A DNA stretch of 64,000 bases, from assembly GCF_900537995.1 (NCBI RefSeq), contig NZ_LR027880.1, positions 3,875,001-3,939,000 on the forward strand, read 5' to 3'. The translations under genes and the position numbers were made by a program. This DNA comes from Roseburia intestinalis L1-82 (GTDB lineage Bacteria; Bacillota; Clostridia; Lachnospirales; Lachnospiraceae). This document shows positions 26,856 through 33,841 of the stretch, piece after piece; positions within the stretch are counted from its first letter, which is position 1, and every line of letters begins with the position of its first letter. Under the pieces are notes generated by a model, which made no database searches, was not told the DNA's origin, and worked only from the letters and a program-made list of their open reading frames with translations.

Positions 26856-27008
26856 ATGGACGAGAAAATTTATAAGACAATGGGTTCTGCCGGAGCTTCC
26901 ACACTGGCAGTTGGTATCTGTGTCCTTGCAGGTGGAATCACCGCCGGGATTCTTCTGATCGTAAATGGAGCCAGACTGTTAAAGAATAGATCCAAAATTA
27001 TGTTTTAA
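26856..27008 (+). CDS. Small single-span membrane protein, 50 residues
   Basis: The frame begins MDEKIYKTMGSAGAST and continues into one hydrophobic helix LAVGICVLAGGITAGILLIV, then a basic end GARLLKNRSKIMF. AAGGGGGC lies eight bases before the ATG and a promoter lies upstream, so it is probably translated. I recall similar short proteins in Lachnospiraceae but know no function. The N-terminus would face out and the basic C-terminus the cytoplasm. It is monocistronic. Confidence 0.7.
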   Translation: MDEKIYKTMGSAGASTLAVGICVLAGGITAGILLIVNGARLLKNRSKIMF

Positions 27009-27010
27009 CC

Positions 27011-27071
27011 AAATGTTTCCGCGAAGCTGTTGCTTTTAAATATAGAATACACGCTCCGCGAACATTTTATT
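27011..27071 (+). repeat. Dispersed imperfect inverted repeat (copy 1; 33 bp identical to 54888-54920)
   Basis: The first 33 bases, AAATGTTTCCGCGAAGCTGT and 13 more, recur exactly on the other strand at 54888-54920, between fusA and rpsG. Here the end is GCTCCGCGAACATTT, which can pair with the start, so the element is a loose stem-loop of about 60 bases. It lies directly after the small membrane gene. It looks like a REP/MITE-like intergenic repeat. Confidence 0.75.
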
Positions 27072-27082
27072 ATCATGTACTG

Positions 27083-27145
27083 AAAAGCGCATATACAGTA
27101 AAATCATCTTTCCGACGATCTGTTTTTACTGTACATGCGCTTTTT
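27083..27145. terminator. Bidirectional terminator before the CPBP gene end
   Basis: AAAAGCGCATATACAGTAAAA pairs with TTTTACTGTACATGCGCTTTT almost perfectly around a 20-base loop, with T-runs on both sides. It can end both the small membrane gene and the minus-strand CPBP gene. Confidence 0.82.
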
Positions 27146-27187
27146 CATATGACACCATCTGCTTTTTACAGGAAATTTTTACTCAAA

Positions 27188-28249
27188 TTACTCCTCTTCC
27201 TGAACTTCTTTCTTTTTAAATACATCTGCAAGCAGGAAAAATCCAAAGCACAATCCATTTAACACCAGTGCAACCGGAAGATCCTTCCAGCTTACCGTCT
27301 GATTTTCCAGAACATCTGCAGAAAACGTTCCTGAGATGATCGGTATCAGGTTGTTATTCAGATAGTGCAGACAGACCGGCACCCAGATATTCTGCGTTTT
27401 CATATAGGCATATGCAAAAAAGATTCCAAGTGAAATACATGTGATCTGCTGCGCAAAAATCATCTGGATTCCTGATGTCTGTGTATAATAAAACAGATCA
27501 TCCGGGATATGCCATAATCCCCATACAACGCCAAGTATGATCACACCTGCACGAAGTCCGAACCGTTTCTGCAAAACCGGCTGCAGGTAATATCTCCAGC
27601 CATATTCTTCTCCAAAAAATGCAATAAACACGAAGAAATAATTGATCGGAAGTGCAGCAATATTCAGCCACATCATTGGATTTTTAAACATTGCTGCCCA
27701 TTCTTTTACATACTGCATCCCACTGCCGTCAGACACACCCTGTACCGCTACAGACACTACAGTTCTTACTATATAAATGCCCACAAACGCAAGTACAATG
27801 AGCACAGCACTTTTCCAGTTTTGTCTGGTCAGTCCTGCTGCCGCACGCTTTTCATTTCCCGCTACTGCAAGAAAAACAAGTGCCACGATACTCCCGATAA
27901 TAAGTATATACTGGGAAATCAGATTATAAACGGACATCGTCATCCCTGCAATGTTCAAATCATTTACCGGCAGAAATACGGATAAAAGTGCCAATACGAT
28001 CAGGACACCCGTCGTTGCCAGAACCGTAATAAAAAAACCTGCTGGCAGGATTTTCTCTCCTTTGTGTGCCAGAAAAAGTCCAATGATCACACCGGCTGCC
28101 GGATACATCATCTGCGCTGTTGGAAATACCGTAAGGTCATAACCCTTTGTACTGCCATACCACATCAGAATTCCCATCAGATAGGTCAGACCGTAAGCCA
28201 TCAGCACATAAATAATCAGTCTTGTTTTTGCCATTTCTTTTTGTTCCAT
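27188..28249 (-). CDS. CPBP-family (CAAX protease-like) membrane protein
   Basis: The 353-residue protein has about eight membrane helices and the CPBP signature EEYGWRYYLQP (EExxxR, about residues 216-226) followed by VWGLWHIPDD (third motif with H) and CLHYLNNN (fourth). These are the glutamates and histidines of glutamic-type intramembrane proteases related to Rce1. In Firmicutes they act on bacteriocin or signalling peptides or are of unknown use. Start ATG 28249 is preceded by GGAGGAGTTTGAAA. Function here cannot be fixed. Confidence 0.82.
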   Translation of the reverse strand: MEQKEMAKTRLIIYVLMAYGLTYLMGILMWYGSTKGYDLTVFPTAQMMYPAAGVIIGLFLAHKGEKILPAGFFITVLATTGVLIVLALLSVFLPVNDLNIAGMTMSVYNLISQYILIIGSIVALVFLAVAGNEKRAAAGLTRQNWKSAVLIVLAFVGIYIVRTVVSVAVQGVSDGSGMQYVKEWAAMFKNPMMWLNIAALPINYFFVFIAFFGEEYGWRYYLQPVLQKRFGLRAGVIILGVVWGLWHIPDDLFYYTQTSGIQMIFAQQITCISLGIFFAYAYMKTQNIWVPVCLHYLNNNLIPIISGTFSADVLENQTVSWKDLPVALVLNGLCFGFFLLADVFKKKEVQEEE

Positions 28250-28291
28250 TTTCAAACTCCTCCCCTTACAATCATGAATGATACATGTTTA

Positions 28292-29143
28292 TTAGTCCAA
28301 TTCGATCGAATCCGATATATAATAATGAAACTTATTTTTTCTGCAATACTGTTTAATTCGTCTGATCAGTTTTTTATCTTTCGTGTATTCTAAAAGATAG
28401 ACTTCCATTCCATCTTTTTTGCATTTTTGAACATAATCGGAAAAGTATTTGCGCACATCTTCTGGCTGTTTTCCAAACGTACCCGTTTCAAACTGAATAC
28501 TGCTCCACACAGATTCCTGATTGACAGCAGTCATGATATTCTTCGCCGATCCGTATGTTTTTCTGTACTTTGTCACAAAAACATCTCCGCCATTGATCAT
28601 GACATCTTTTCCAAGACGTTTGATATTTTTCAGTATTTTGGCCAGTCCTTTAAAATTTTTCTTTGTCTTTGCATAATCGTAGACATCGCAGTTATCAATA
28701 AAGAAACCATCCACCCCTTTTTTCAGCAGCTTCTTCGACAGTTTTCCCATAAACTTCTGCCAGTCCTTATTCGAAACATCTACCCACTTTTCTTCTTCCC
28801 AGTTTTCATAAGTTCCGATCGTAAGGTATTCATATTTCTTATAATAATCGCGAAAATTCTCGATGGAGCCGACATTTAAGTAGGTATATACTTTTACGCC
28901 TTTTTTGTGCAGGGTACGGATATCTTTTGCAGAAAAATACTGTGCATCAATGACCACCAGCCTATATCCGTATAACTTTTTTATCTGAGACGAATCAATG
29001 CTTAAAAATACGCCATAATCCTTTTTCTCTTTTTGGTTCTTTGCGTCTATCGCACATGGTCCTGCCAGTATGCCAAGAAATAAACTGAACATCCATGTTA
29101 AAATCATAATCTTTTTCCATAAATATTTCGATTTTTTACTCAT
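28292..29143 (-). CDS. Secreted GH114-like (endo-alpha-1,4-polygalactosaminidase family) protein
   Basis: The 283-residue protein has a basic start MSKKSKYLWKK, a hydrophobic segment (IMILTWMFSLFLGILAGPCA) and AIDA, a signal peptide or anchor. The barrel has YRLVVIDAQYFSAKDI, VYTYLNVGSIENFRDYY and GVDGFFIDNCDVY, as in the TM1410/GH114 family. Members hydrolyse galactosamine-containing polymers or related envelope glycans. The start overlaps the EamA stop by 8 bp, so it is coupled to that gene. GGGGAG is the ribosome binding site. Confidence 0.72.
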   Translation of the reverse strand: MSKKSKYLWKKIMILTWMFSLFLGILAGPCAIDAKNQKEKKDYGVFLSIDSSQIKKLYGYRLVVIDAQYFSAKDIRTLHKKGVKVYTYLNVGSIENFRDYYKKYEYLTIGTYENWEEEKWVDVSNKDWQKFMGKLSKKLLKKGVDGFFIDNCDVYDYAKTKKNFKGLAKILKNIKRLGKDVMINGGDVFVTKYRKTYGSAKNIMTAVNQESVWSSIQFETGTFGKQPEDVRKYFSDYVQKCKKDGMEVYLLEYTKDKKLIRRIKQYCRKNKFHYYISDSIELD

Positions 29144-30101
29144 TCCTGTTCTCCCCATGACTTTCACCTGCAAATTTTGCTTTTCGCTGTACCGGCAGCT
29201 GCGCTAAAATGATCGCCGAAAAAATCAGACAACATCCCAGTATCTCCTTTGTACTCAGCTTCTGCCCAAGAATCAGCCAGCCAAATACCGCCGAAAATAC
29301 GGCTTCCAAACTCATGATTAAAGAAGCCACTGTAGGATTGAGTCCATTCTGTCCAATGATCTGTAACGTATATCCCACACCACATGACATAATTCCCGCA
29401 TACAAAATCGGAACCCACGCTGACCATGATAAAAAGGCTGACGCCCACGCTTCGATACCCGAAATTGAATGCTGCATATCAACTGTAAACATCGGAATCG
29501 CAGTCAGCAAACCGGTTACCAGAAACTGTATCATGGAAAGACGTACCCCATCAACCTTCGGTGAAAAATAATCGACAAATAAAATCTGTATGGAAAAACC
29601 GAGTGCACAGCAAAGAAGCAGCAGATCCGCCGGCTGAAATCCATTCTTATCCTGCATACACAGAAAATACAGTCCAACCAGTGCCAGAGCAACTGCAAAC
29701 CAGATATTTATCCCACATTTTTTATGTAAAAATAATCCGAGAATCGGCACCAGTAATATATACACCGCTGTCAGGAAACCTGCTTTTCCCGCACTTGCCC
29801 CCATCAAAATTCCAACCTGCTGTAAGTTTGTAGAAATACAAAGTGCTACACCACAACAGATTCCGCCTTTTATCAGCAGTTTATAATCTTCTTTCGTCTG
29901 TGGTTTTCTTGGCGACAGATCTTTTTTATCTAAAAATTTCATGACAGGTATCAATACCAGTGCCCCGATAATACACCGGACACAATTAAACGAATATGCT
30001 CCGATTGTCTGTCCACCAACTGTCTGAGCCACAAATGCAGCCCCCCAGACGGCTGCCGTTACCAATAACAGGATACTGTTTCTTGTTGTTTTATTGTTCA
30101 T
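29136..30101 (-). CDS. EamA/RhaT-family drug/metabolite exporter
   Basis: The 321-residue protein shows ten hydrophobic helices in two EamA repeats: LLVTAAVWGAAFVAQTVGGQ at the start and VASLIMSLEAVFSAVFGWLI in the second half, both DMT signatures. It probably exports a small metabolite; substrate unknown. It is the first gene of an operon with the GH114-like protein. It is the last chromosomal gene before the elements in tuf, and originally lay next to the tuf terminator. Confidence 0.85.
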   Translation of the reverse strand: MNNKTTRNSILLLVTAAVWGAAFVAQTVGGQTIGAYSFNCVRCIIGALVLIPVMKFLDKKDLSPRKPQTKEDYKLLIKGGICCGVALCISTNLQQVGILMGASAGKAGFLTAVYILLVPILGLFLHKKCGINIWFAVALALVGLYFLCMQDKNGFQPADLLLLCCALGFSIQILFVDYFSPKVDGVRLSMIQFLVTGLLTAIPMFTVDMQHSISGIEAWASAFLSWSAWVPILYAGIMSCGVGYTLQIIGQNGLNPTVASLIMSLEAVFSAVFGWLILGQKLSTKEILGCCLIFSAIILAQLPVQRKAKFAGESHGENRNE

Positions 30102-30239
30102 CTTCTGCCTCTTTCTAAATCAATCATATTACTGTAAGTCCTGCCTATTACCTCTTTATTTCCTGCAGGCTCATTAGATAATAGTTTACCATTCTTTTGG
30201 AATAAATGCATCAGCAAAAACTGTTTTAGATAAAAAAAA

Positions 30240-30269
30240 CCGCAACCCCTGATTGCTCAAGGATTGCGG
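30240..30269 (-). terminator. Original tuf terminator, now cut off from tuf
   Basis: CCGCAACCCC-TGATTGCTCAA-GGATTGCGG pairs with a few mismatches, followed on the minus strand by TTTTTTTT (30232-30239). It lies 33 bases past the stranded tuf stop in repeat copy 1 (30303-30358). Now it can end integrase 1 transcription. The present tuf uses a different terminator supplied by element 2. Confidence 0.8.
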
Positions 30270-30302
30270 AATACAATCTGCAATATATAATTTAAAATTA
30301 TA

Positions 30303-30358
30303 AATTACTCGATAACTGTAGCAACACGTCCAGATCCTACTGTACGTCCACCCTCACG
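30303..30358. repeat. Attachment-site repeat copy 1 (stranded tuf 3' end)
   Basis: These 56 bases, AATTACTCGATAACTGTAGC to CCACCCTCACG, are identical to 44376-44431 and 51300-51355. On the minus strand they encode [17 protein letters not shown] and the TAA stop of EF-Tu. Flanks differ after the repeat. This copy keeps the chromosomal sequence downstream of tuf, so it is the left junction of element 1 (attL). Confidence 0.92.
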
Positions 30359-30645
30359 TTATTTGAATACCGTATTTCTGCATATTTTCTATGCTTTTGG
30401 GTGGCAAAATCCGCATAAAACTGCTGTTTTTACACAGTGTATTTTTATTTGCTTAAGTTCTTGGCACCGTTTTGGCACCGTAGGTACTTCATCTTCCTTT
30501 ACTACTATAAACTGGAATTTATATAATTATCTCTCTAACTTTCCCCATTTTATAGGCTTTCCCGCCTGTCCATTAGTGAAATGATATGTAGTTTCCCTTA
30601 TTTTTACCCTTATGAGATAATCACAAGGGAAATAAGGGAATTTTT
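30359..30645. other. Left arm of element 1
   Basis: No gene is seen in these 287 bases. TTGGCACCGTTTTGGCACCG (30461-30480), a direct repeat of TTGGCACCG, is identical to 51197-51216 at the right end of element 2; it is a candidate integrase arm-binding site. TTTCCCTTATTT at 30592-30603 pairs with AAATAAGGGAA at 30630-30640 and may end the integrase transcript. Confidence 0.6.
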
Positions 30646-31941
30646 TTAATCATTGCCTACCACTTTATCAAGAAGCCTAACTGATTTTCGTTTAGCATCT
30701 CTTGTGGAGTGAGCATAGACATTCATTGTGGTACTTACATCTGAGTGTCCTAACAGTTCCTGCACATCTTTTGGGGCAGCTCCATTTGCTAAAAGGTTGC
30801 TTGTATAGGTGTGACGTAACTGGTGGAAATGAAAGCCTTCAAATCCCTCTAATGTTTTTGCCACCTTTCTGCAAACAGTCCCCAAAGTAGTTGGAAGTTC
30901 CAGACAACCATCCGGTCTTAAACAGACGAAAGAAATTTCTTTATAATCTGCCGGGACTTCCTCTGTTCTGTCTAAGCAATAATATTCGTAGTACACTCTG
31001 TTTTTCTCTTTGACCGCTTTGTAGTAGTTCGTGTGATAAAGTTCTCCGTACTGCATTCGATTTTTTAACTGCTCTTTCCGGGCATTACGGAAAATCTCTA
31101 CCAGCGTATCTCCAAAATCAACAATCCTCACTTTTTTCCGCTTAGTTGGTCCGATGATATATTTGCGCTTTGAGCCATCATATCGGATGCTGCGTCTTAT
31201 GGTAAGGCATTGTTCTTCCAGATTTACGTCCTGCCATGCCAAACCACAAGCTTCTCCAATACGAAGCCCGGCATAATAGGCTATCTGGATTGGAAGTATT
31301 GCGGCTGGGTTCTTTTTTTGAAGATACGCAAGCAGTCTTTCATAATCTTCTCGTGAAATTGGTTGGATATTTCCGTCCATGTCCTCATCCGAAAACAAAT
31401 CAACTTCGTCCGTCTGATACCGCAGTTTAATATACTGCATGGGATTGAACGTAATATACTGTTTTGGAAATACTGCAAAGCGGAAGGACTGCTGCATGAC
31501 TGCGGAAAAAGAATGGATGTAATCTTTGCTGTAACCCTTTCTCTCTTTTCCATCGGGATGAACTCCCCCAAAGGAAAGCAAATCAAAGAAGGATTGCAAA
31601 TGCTCAGAGGTTACATTTTTTAATTTCCGTTCTGCCAATGGGTGTTTCTTAATATTTCGGATTGTTCCGAGGTAATTCTCCACAGTACCATTGCTGAGCG
31701 TACCTGTTTTTAATTCCTCCTCTGCCCACACATCCAGAAGTTGTCCGACTGTGAGATTTTCCGCTTTGGCAACAAATTTCTTTTTCTCATAATCATCCAT
31801 TGCCTGACGGAGCAGCTTTTCAGTTTCACTTTTGCTTTCTGTTCCAACGCATTCTTTCTGAACAAGATTGCCGCTTGCGTCCTCTACATAGAAGCGGTAG
31901 TACCATTTCTTTCCTTTTTTTCTTACAGATCCTTTTGCCAT
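30646..31941 (-). CDS. Site-specific tyrosine recombinase (integrase of element 1)
   Basis: From ATG 31941 the protein has 431 residues. MAKGSVRKKGKKWYYRFYVE is an N-terminal arm-DNA-binding domain, a SAM-like core-binding domain spans about 60-170, and the catalytic domain has R227 (YAGLRIGE), H373-x-x-R376 (HFHQLRH), H399 (LLGHS) and Y409 (MNVYAH). All catalytic residues are present. It lies 290 bases inside the left junction. AAAGGAGATATACGATT gives the start; the frame extends ten codons further. Its target is inferred to be the tuf 3' end. Confidence 0.94.
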   Translation of the reverse strand: MAKGSVRKKGKKWYYRFYVEDASGNLVQKECVGTESKSETEKLLRQAMDDYEKKKFVAKAENLTVGQLLDVWAEEELKTGTLSNGTVENYLGTIRNIKKHPLAERKLKNVTSEHLQSFFDLLSFGGVHPDGKERKGYSKDYIHSFSAVMQQSFRFAVFPKQYITFNPMQYIKLRYQTDEVDLFSDEDMDGNIQPISREDYERLLAYLQKKNPAAILPIQIAYYAGLRIGEACGLAWQDVNLEEQCLTIRRSIRYDGSKRKYIIGPTKRKKVRIVDFGDTLVEIFRNARKEQLKNRMQYGELYHTNYYKAVKEKNRVYYEYYCLDRTEEVPADYKEISFVCLRPDGCLELPTTLGTVCRKVAKTLEGFEGFHFHQLRHTYTSNLLANGAAPKDVQELLGHSDVSTTMNVYAHSTRDAKRKSVRLLDKVVGND

Positions 31942-32027
31942 AATCGTATATCTCCTTTCGATATTAGACAATCGGAACTGATGAAATGCTTCGTGCGTGT
32001 AAGTATATCATAACTCCGGCTGTCTTA

Positions 32028-32657
32028 CTATACCGATTCGGAATCTTCGTATAAGACTTCTGATAAAAGATTTGCAAGCCTTTGCTCTGCTGTTTTGGGT
32101 TTCTTGGAATAGAGCCTTACGATGTCTGCCATCTCATTAAAAGCATTGATGGTGTGAGTGATTTCCCTTAAGAACATAATCTCATTATATTCATCATTCG
32201 ATTCAAACCCTATTGTTTTGGCAATATCCGTCTGACCATCATTCCCCTTAAAGTTTTTGCAGGCGAACTGAAAGGAATCCAAAAACAGACCATATTGTTT
32301 TAACATCAGCAGTAATAAATCTTTTGAAAAAGCATCTTCTTCTTTGGTAAGGGCAAGTGGTAACTGTTCCAGAATATCTCCCATCGCATCACGAATCTGT
32401 AATTCTCTCTTATCCGTAATATCGGTTTCATATTCATCTGTTTCCCCTTTGAGCCATTCCACAGATACATGGAGTGCTTCCGAAAGACCTTCCAACACCA
32501 TTTTTTTCGTATTGTCAATCGAACCATTCTCATAACGCAGGATTGTAGAAGCGGTAACACCCATCTTTTCTGCGACATAAGGCTGTGTCAGATTCAATTC
32601 CAGACGGCGCTGTTTTACTCTGCTCCCTATCAGCTTGCGTAATTCTTTATCTTTCAT
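32028..32657 (-). CDS. XRE-family repressor of element 1
   Basis: The 209-residue protein has an N-terminal helix-turn-helix (about residues 10-65, VKQRRLELNLTQPYVAEKMG and TILRYENGS) and a helical C-terminal part with no protease motif. It is divergent from the excisionase gene and its promoter region has two palindromic sites (ATTGCA-N3-TGCAAT), one on its own -35. It probably represses itself and xis, keeping the element integrated. AAAGGAGG lies nine bases before ATG 32657. Confidence 0.85.
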   Translation of the reverse strand: MKDKELRKLIGSRVKQRRLELNLTQPYVAEKMGVTASTILRYENGSIDNTKKMVLEGLSEALHVSVEWLKGETDEYETDITDKRELQIRDAMGDILEQLPLALTKEEDAFSKDLLLLMLKQYGLFLDSFQFACKNFKGNDGQTDIAKTIGFESNDEYNEIMFLREITHTINAFNEMADIVRLYSKKPKTAEQRLANLLSEVLYEDSESV

Positions 32658-32687
32658 GCTGACTGCCTCCTTTTTCGGTATGTATGA

Positions 32688-32810
32688 ATTATAGCATTGT
32701 TTTTCCGAAATTGCAATATGCAATACAAAGTTTGTTTTTAATATTTCGTAACGCTTGACAAAAAGATATGAAAAGGATATACTTACATCACAAGAATTGC
32801 ATAATGCAAT
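32688..32810. promoter_or_regulatory. Divergent promoters and two palindromic operators (XRE/xis switch)
   Basis: Minus strand: TTGCAA (32711-32716), 17 bases, TATAAT (32688-32693) with TG extension, for the XRE gene. Plus strand: TTGACA (32755-32760), 17 bases, TATACT (32778-32783), for xis. Operators ATTGCAATATGCAAT (32710-32724) and ATTGCATAATGCAAT (32796-32810) share ATTGCA-N3-TGCAAT. The first covers the XRE -35, the second the xis transcription start. This is a textbook lysogeny-like switch, read from sequence. Confidence 0.8.
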
Positions 32811-32828
32811 TTATAAGGAGGTGATTAT

Positions 32829-33059
32829 ATGACGCAAAGAAAAATTGCATTATCCATCGAAGAAGCTGCTGACTATACGGGAATCGGCAGAAATACCTTA
32901 AGACAGCTTGTAGAATGGAAGAAACTTCCAGTATTAAAGGTTGGTCGCAAAGTCCTGATTAAAACCGATATTCTGGAAATGTTTATGGAAGCGAATGAAG
33001 GTCGTGATTTGAGGGATAGAGGAAATGTAAAAGCCGTAACAAGAACTGCGGCAAATTAA
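32829..33059 (+). CDS. xis: Excisionase, Tn916 Xis-like winged helix
   Basis: The 76-residue protein begins MTQRKIALSIEEAADYTGIG and continues RNTLRQLVEWKKLPVLKVGR and KVLIKTDILEMFM, the helix-turn-helix plus wing of small excisionases of the Tn916/MerR-like group. It would bend DNA at the left arm and turn the integrase to excision. AAGGAGGTGATTAT precedes the ATG and a strong repressed promoter lies 46-74 bases upstream. Confidence 0.88.
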   Translation: MTQRKIALSIEEAADYTGIGRNTLRQLVEWKKLPVLKVGRKVLIKTDILEMFMEANEGRDLRDRGNVKAVTRTAAN

Positions 33060-33199
33060 AAAGGCGGCTTCCAAAGAAACCGCCAAAGGTTCTATCAGAC
33101 CGAAGCCATGATATACCTACACGCAAGAAGATTATACCATGTGCTTCTTCTGATACGCAACCAAGAACTTATGTTTGCAAAAGAAAGGGGAATGTAATA

Positions 33200-33514
33200 A
33201 TGGCAAAATCAACAAAAAGTTATGAAGAACGAATGCTTGAAATGGAAAAGAAGGAACAGGAAAGCCTTGAAAAAGCAAAACGATATGCAGCACAGAAGAA
33301 AGAACTTCTGAAACGAAAGAAAGCCGAAGAAAGTAAAAAACGAACCCATAGGCTCTGTCAGGTTGGCGGTGCGGTGGAATCCGTTCTTGGTGCGCCTATT
33401 GAGGAGGAAGACATCCCAAAGCTGATTGGTTTTCTGAAAAAGCAGGAAGCCAATGGAAAATTTTTCTCAAAGGCAATGCAGAAAGAAACAAATACCGATA
33501 TGGAGGAAGTGTAA
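33200..33514 (+). CDS. DUF3847-like small protein, next to the relaxase
   Basis: The 104 residues have a lysine/glutamate-rich coiled coil (about 1-48) and then THRLCQVGGAVESVLGAPIE and LIGFLKKQEANGKFFSKAMQ, which I recognise as the DUF3847 pattern found next to MobQ relaxases in Firmicute elements. It may be an accessory that binds oriT, similar in position to MobC; this role is inference. GAAAGGGGAATGTAATA precedes the start. The oriT lies just after its stop. Confidence 0.7.
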   Translation: MAKSTKSYEERMLEMEKKEQESLEKAKRYAAQKKELLKRKKAEESKKRTHRLCQVGGAVESVLGAPIEEEDIPKLIGFLKKQEANGKFFSKAMQKETNTDMEEV

Positions 33515-33560
33515 TGACGGAGGGGATGAGTTTTTCATTCCCTTCATTGCTTTTTCATGA

Positions 33561-33600
33561 AGGGCGCACTTATGGACAACCAGAGGTCGTCCAAATAAGT
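33561..33600 (-). other. Predicted oriT, RSF1010/MobQ type
   Basis: The minus strand reads ACTTAT-TTGGAC ... GTCC-ATAAGT directly followed by GCGCCCTTC. This gives an inverted repeat next to TAAGTGCGCCCT, which is the RSF1010 nic region (known cut after TAAGTGCGC). Order and spacing are as in MobQ origins. It lies 240 bases before the relaxase start. Confidence 0.8.
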
Positions 33601-33841
33601 TTGCCACAAGTGGCAACCGGTCTGCGCTCACGCTTGCCGGGCTCGTTCCGTCGGCGGGGCTTTCAGCCAGACCTGCTCATGCCGCAGGAGGCACTCTTCG
33701 CCAGAGGGGCGCATTCCATGCAGGCTGTTATGCGCAGGGCACTCTTACGCAGAGGGCGTTCCGTCAATGCTGCTTTTTCTAAAACTGAAAGCAATGTTGC
33801 CGGAAATCTATGCCGGATGTGCAGAAAGGAGGAATCCAGAC

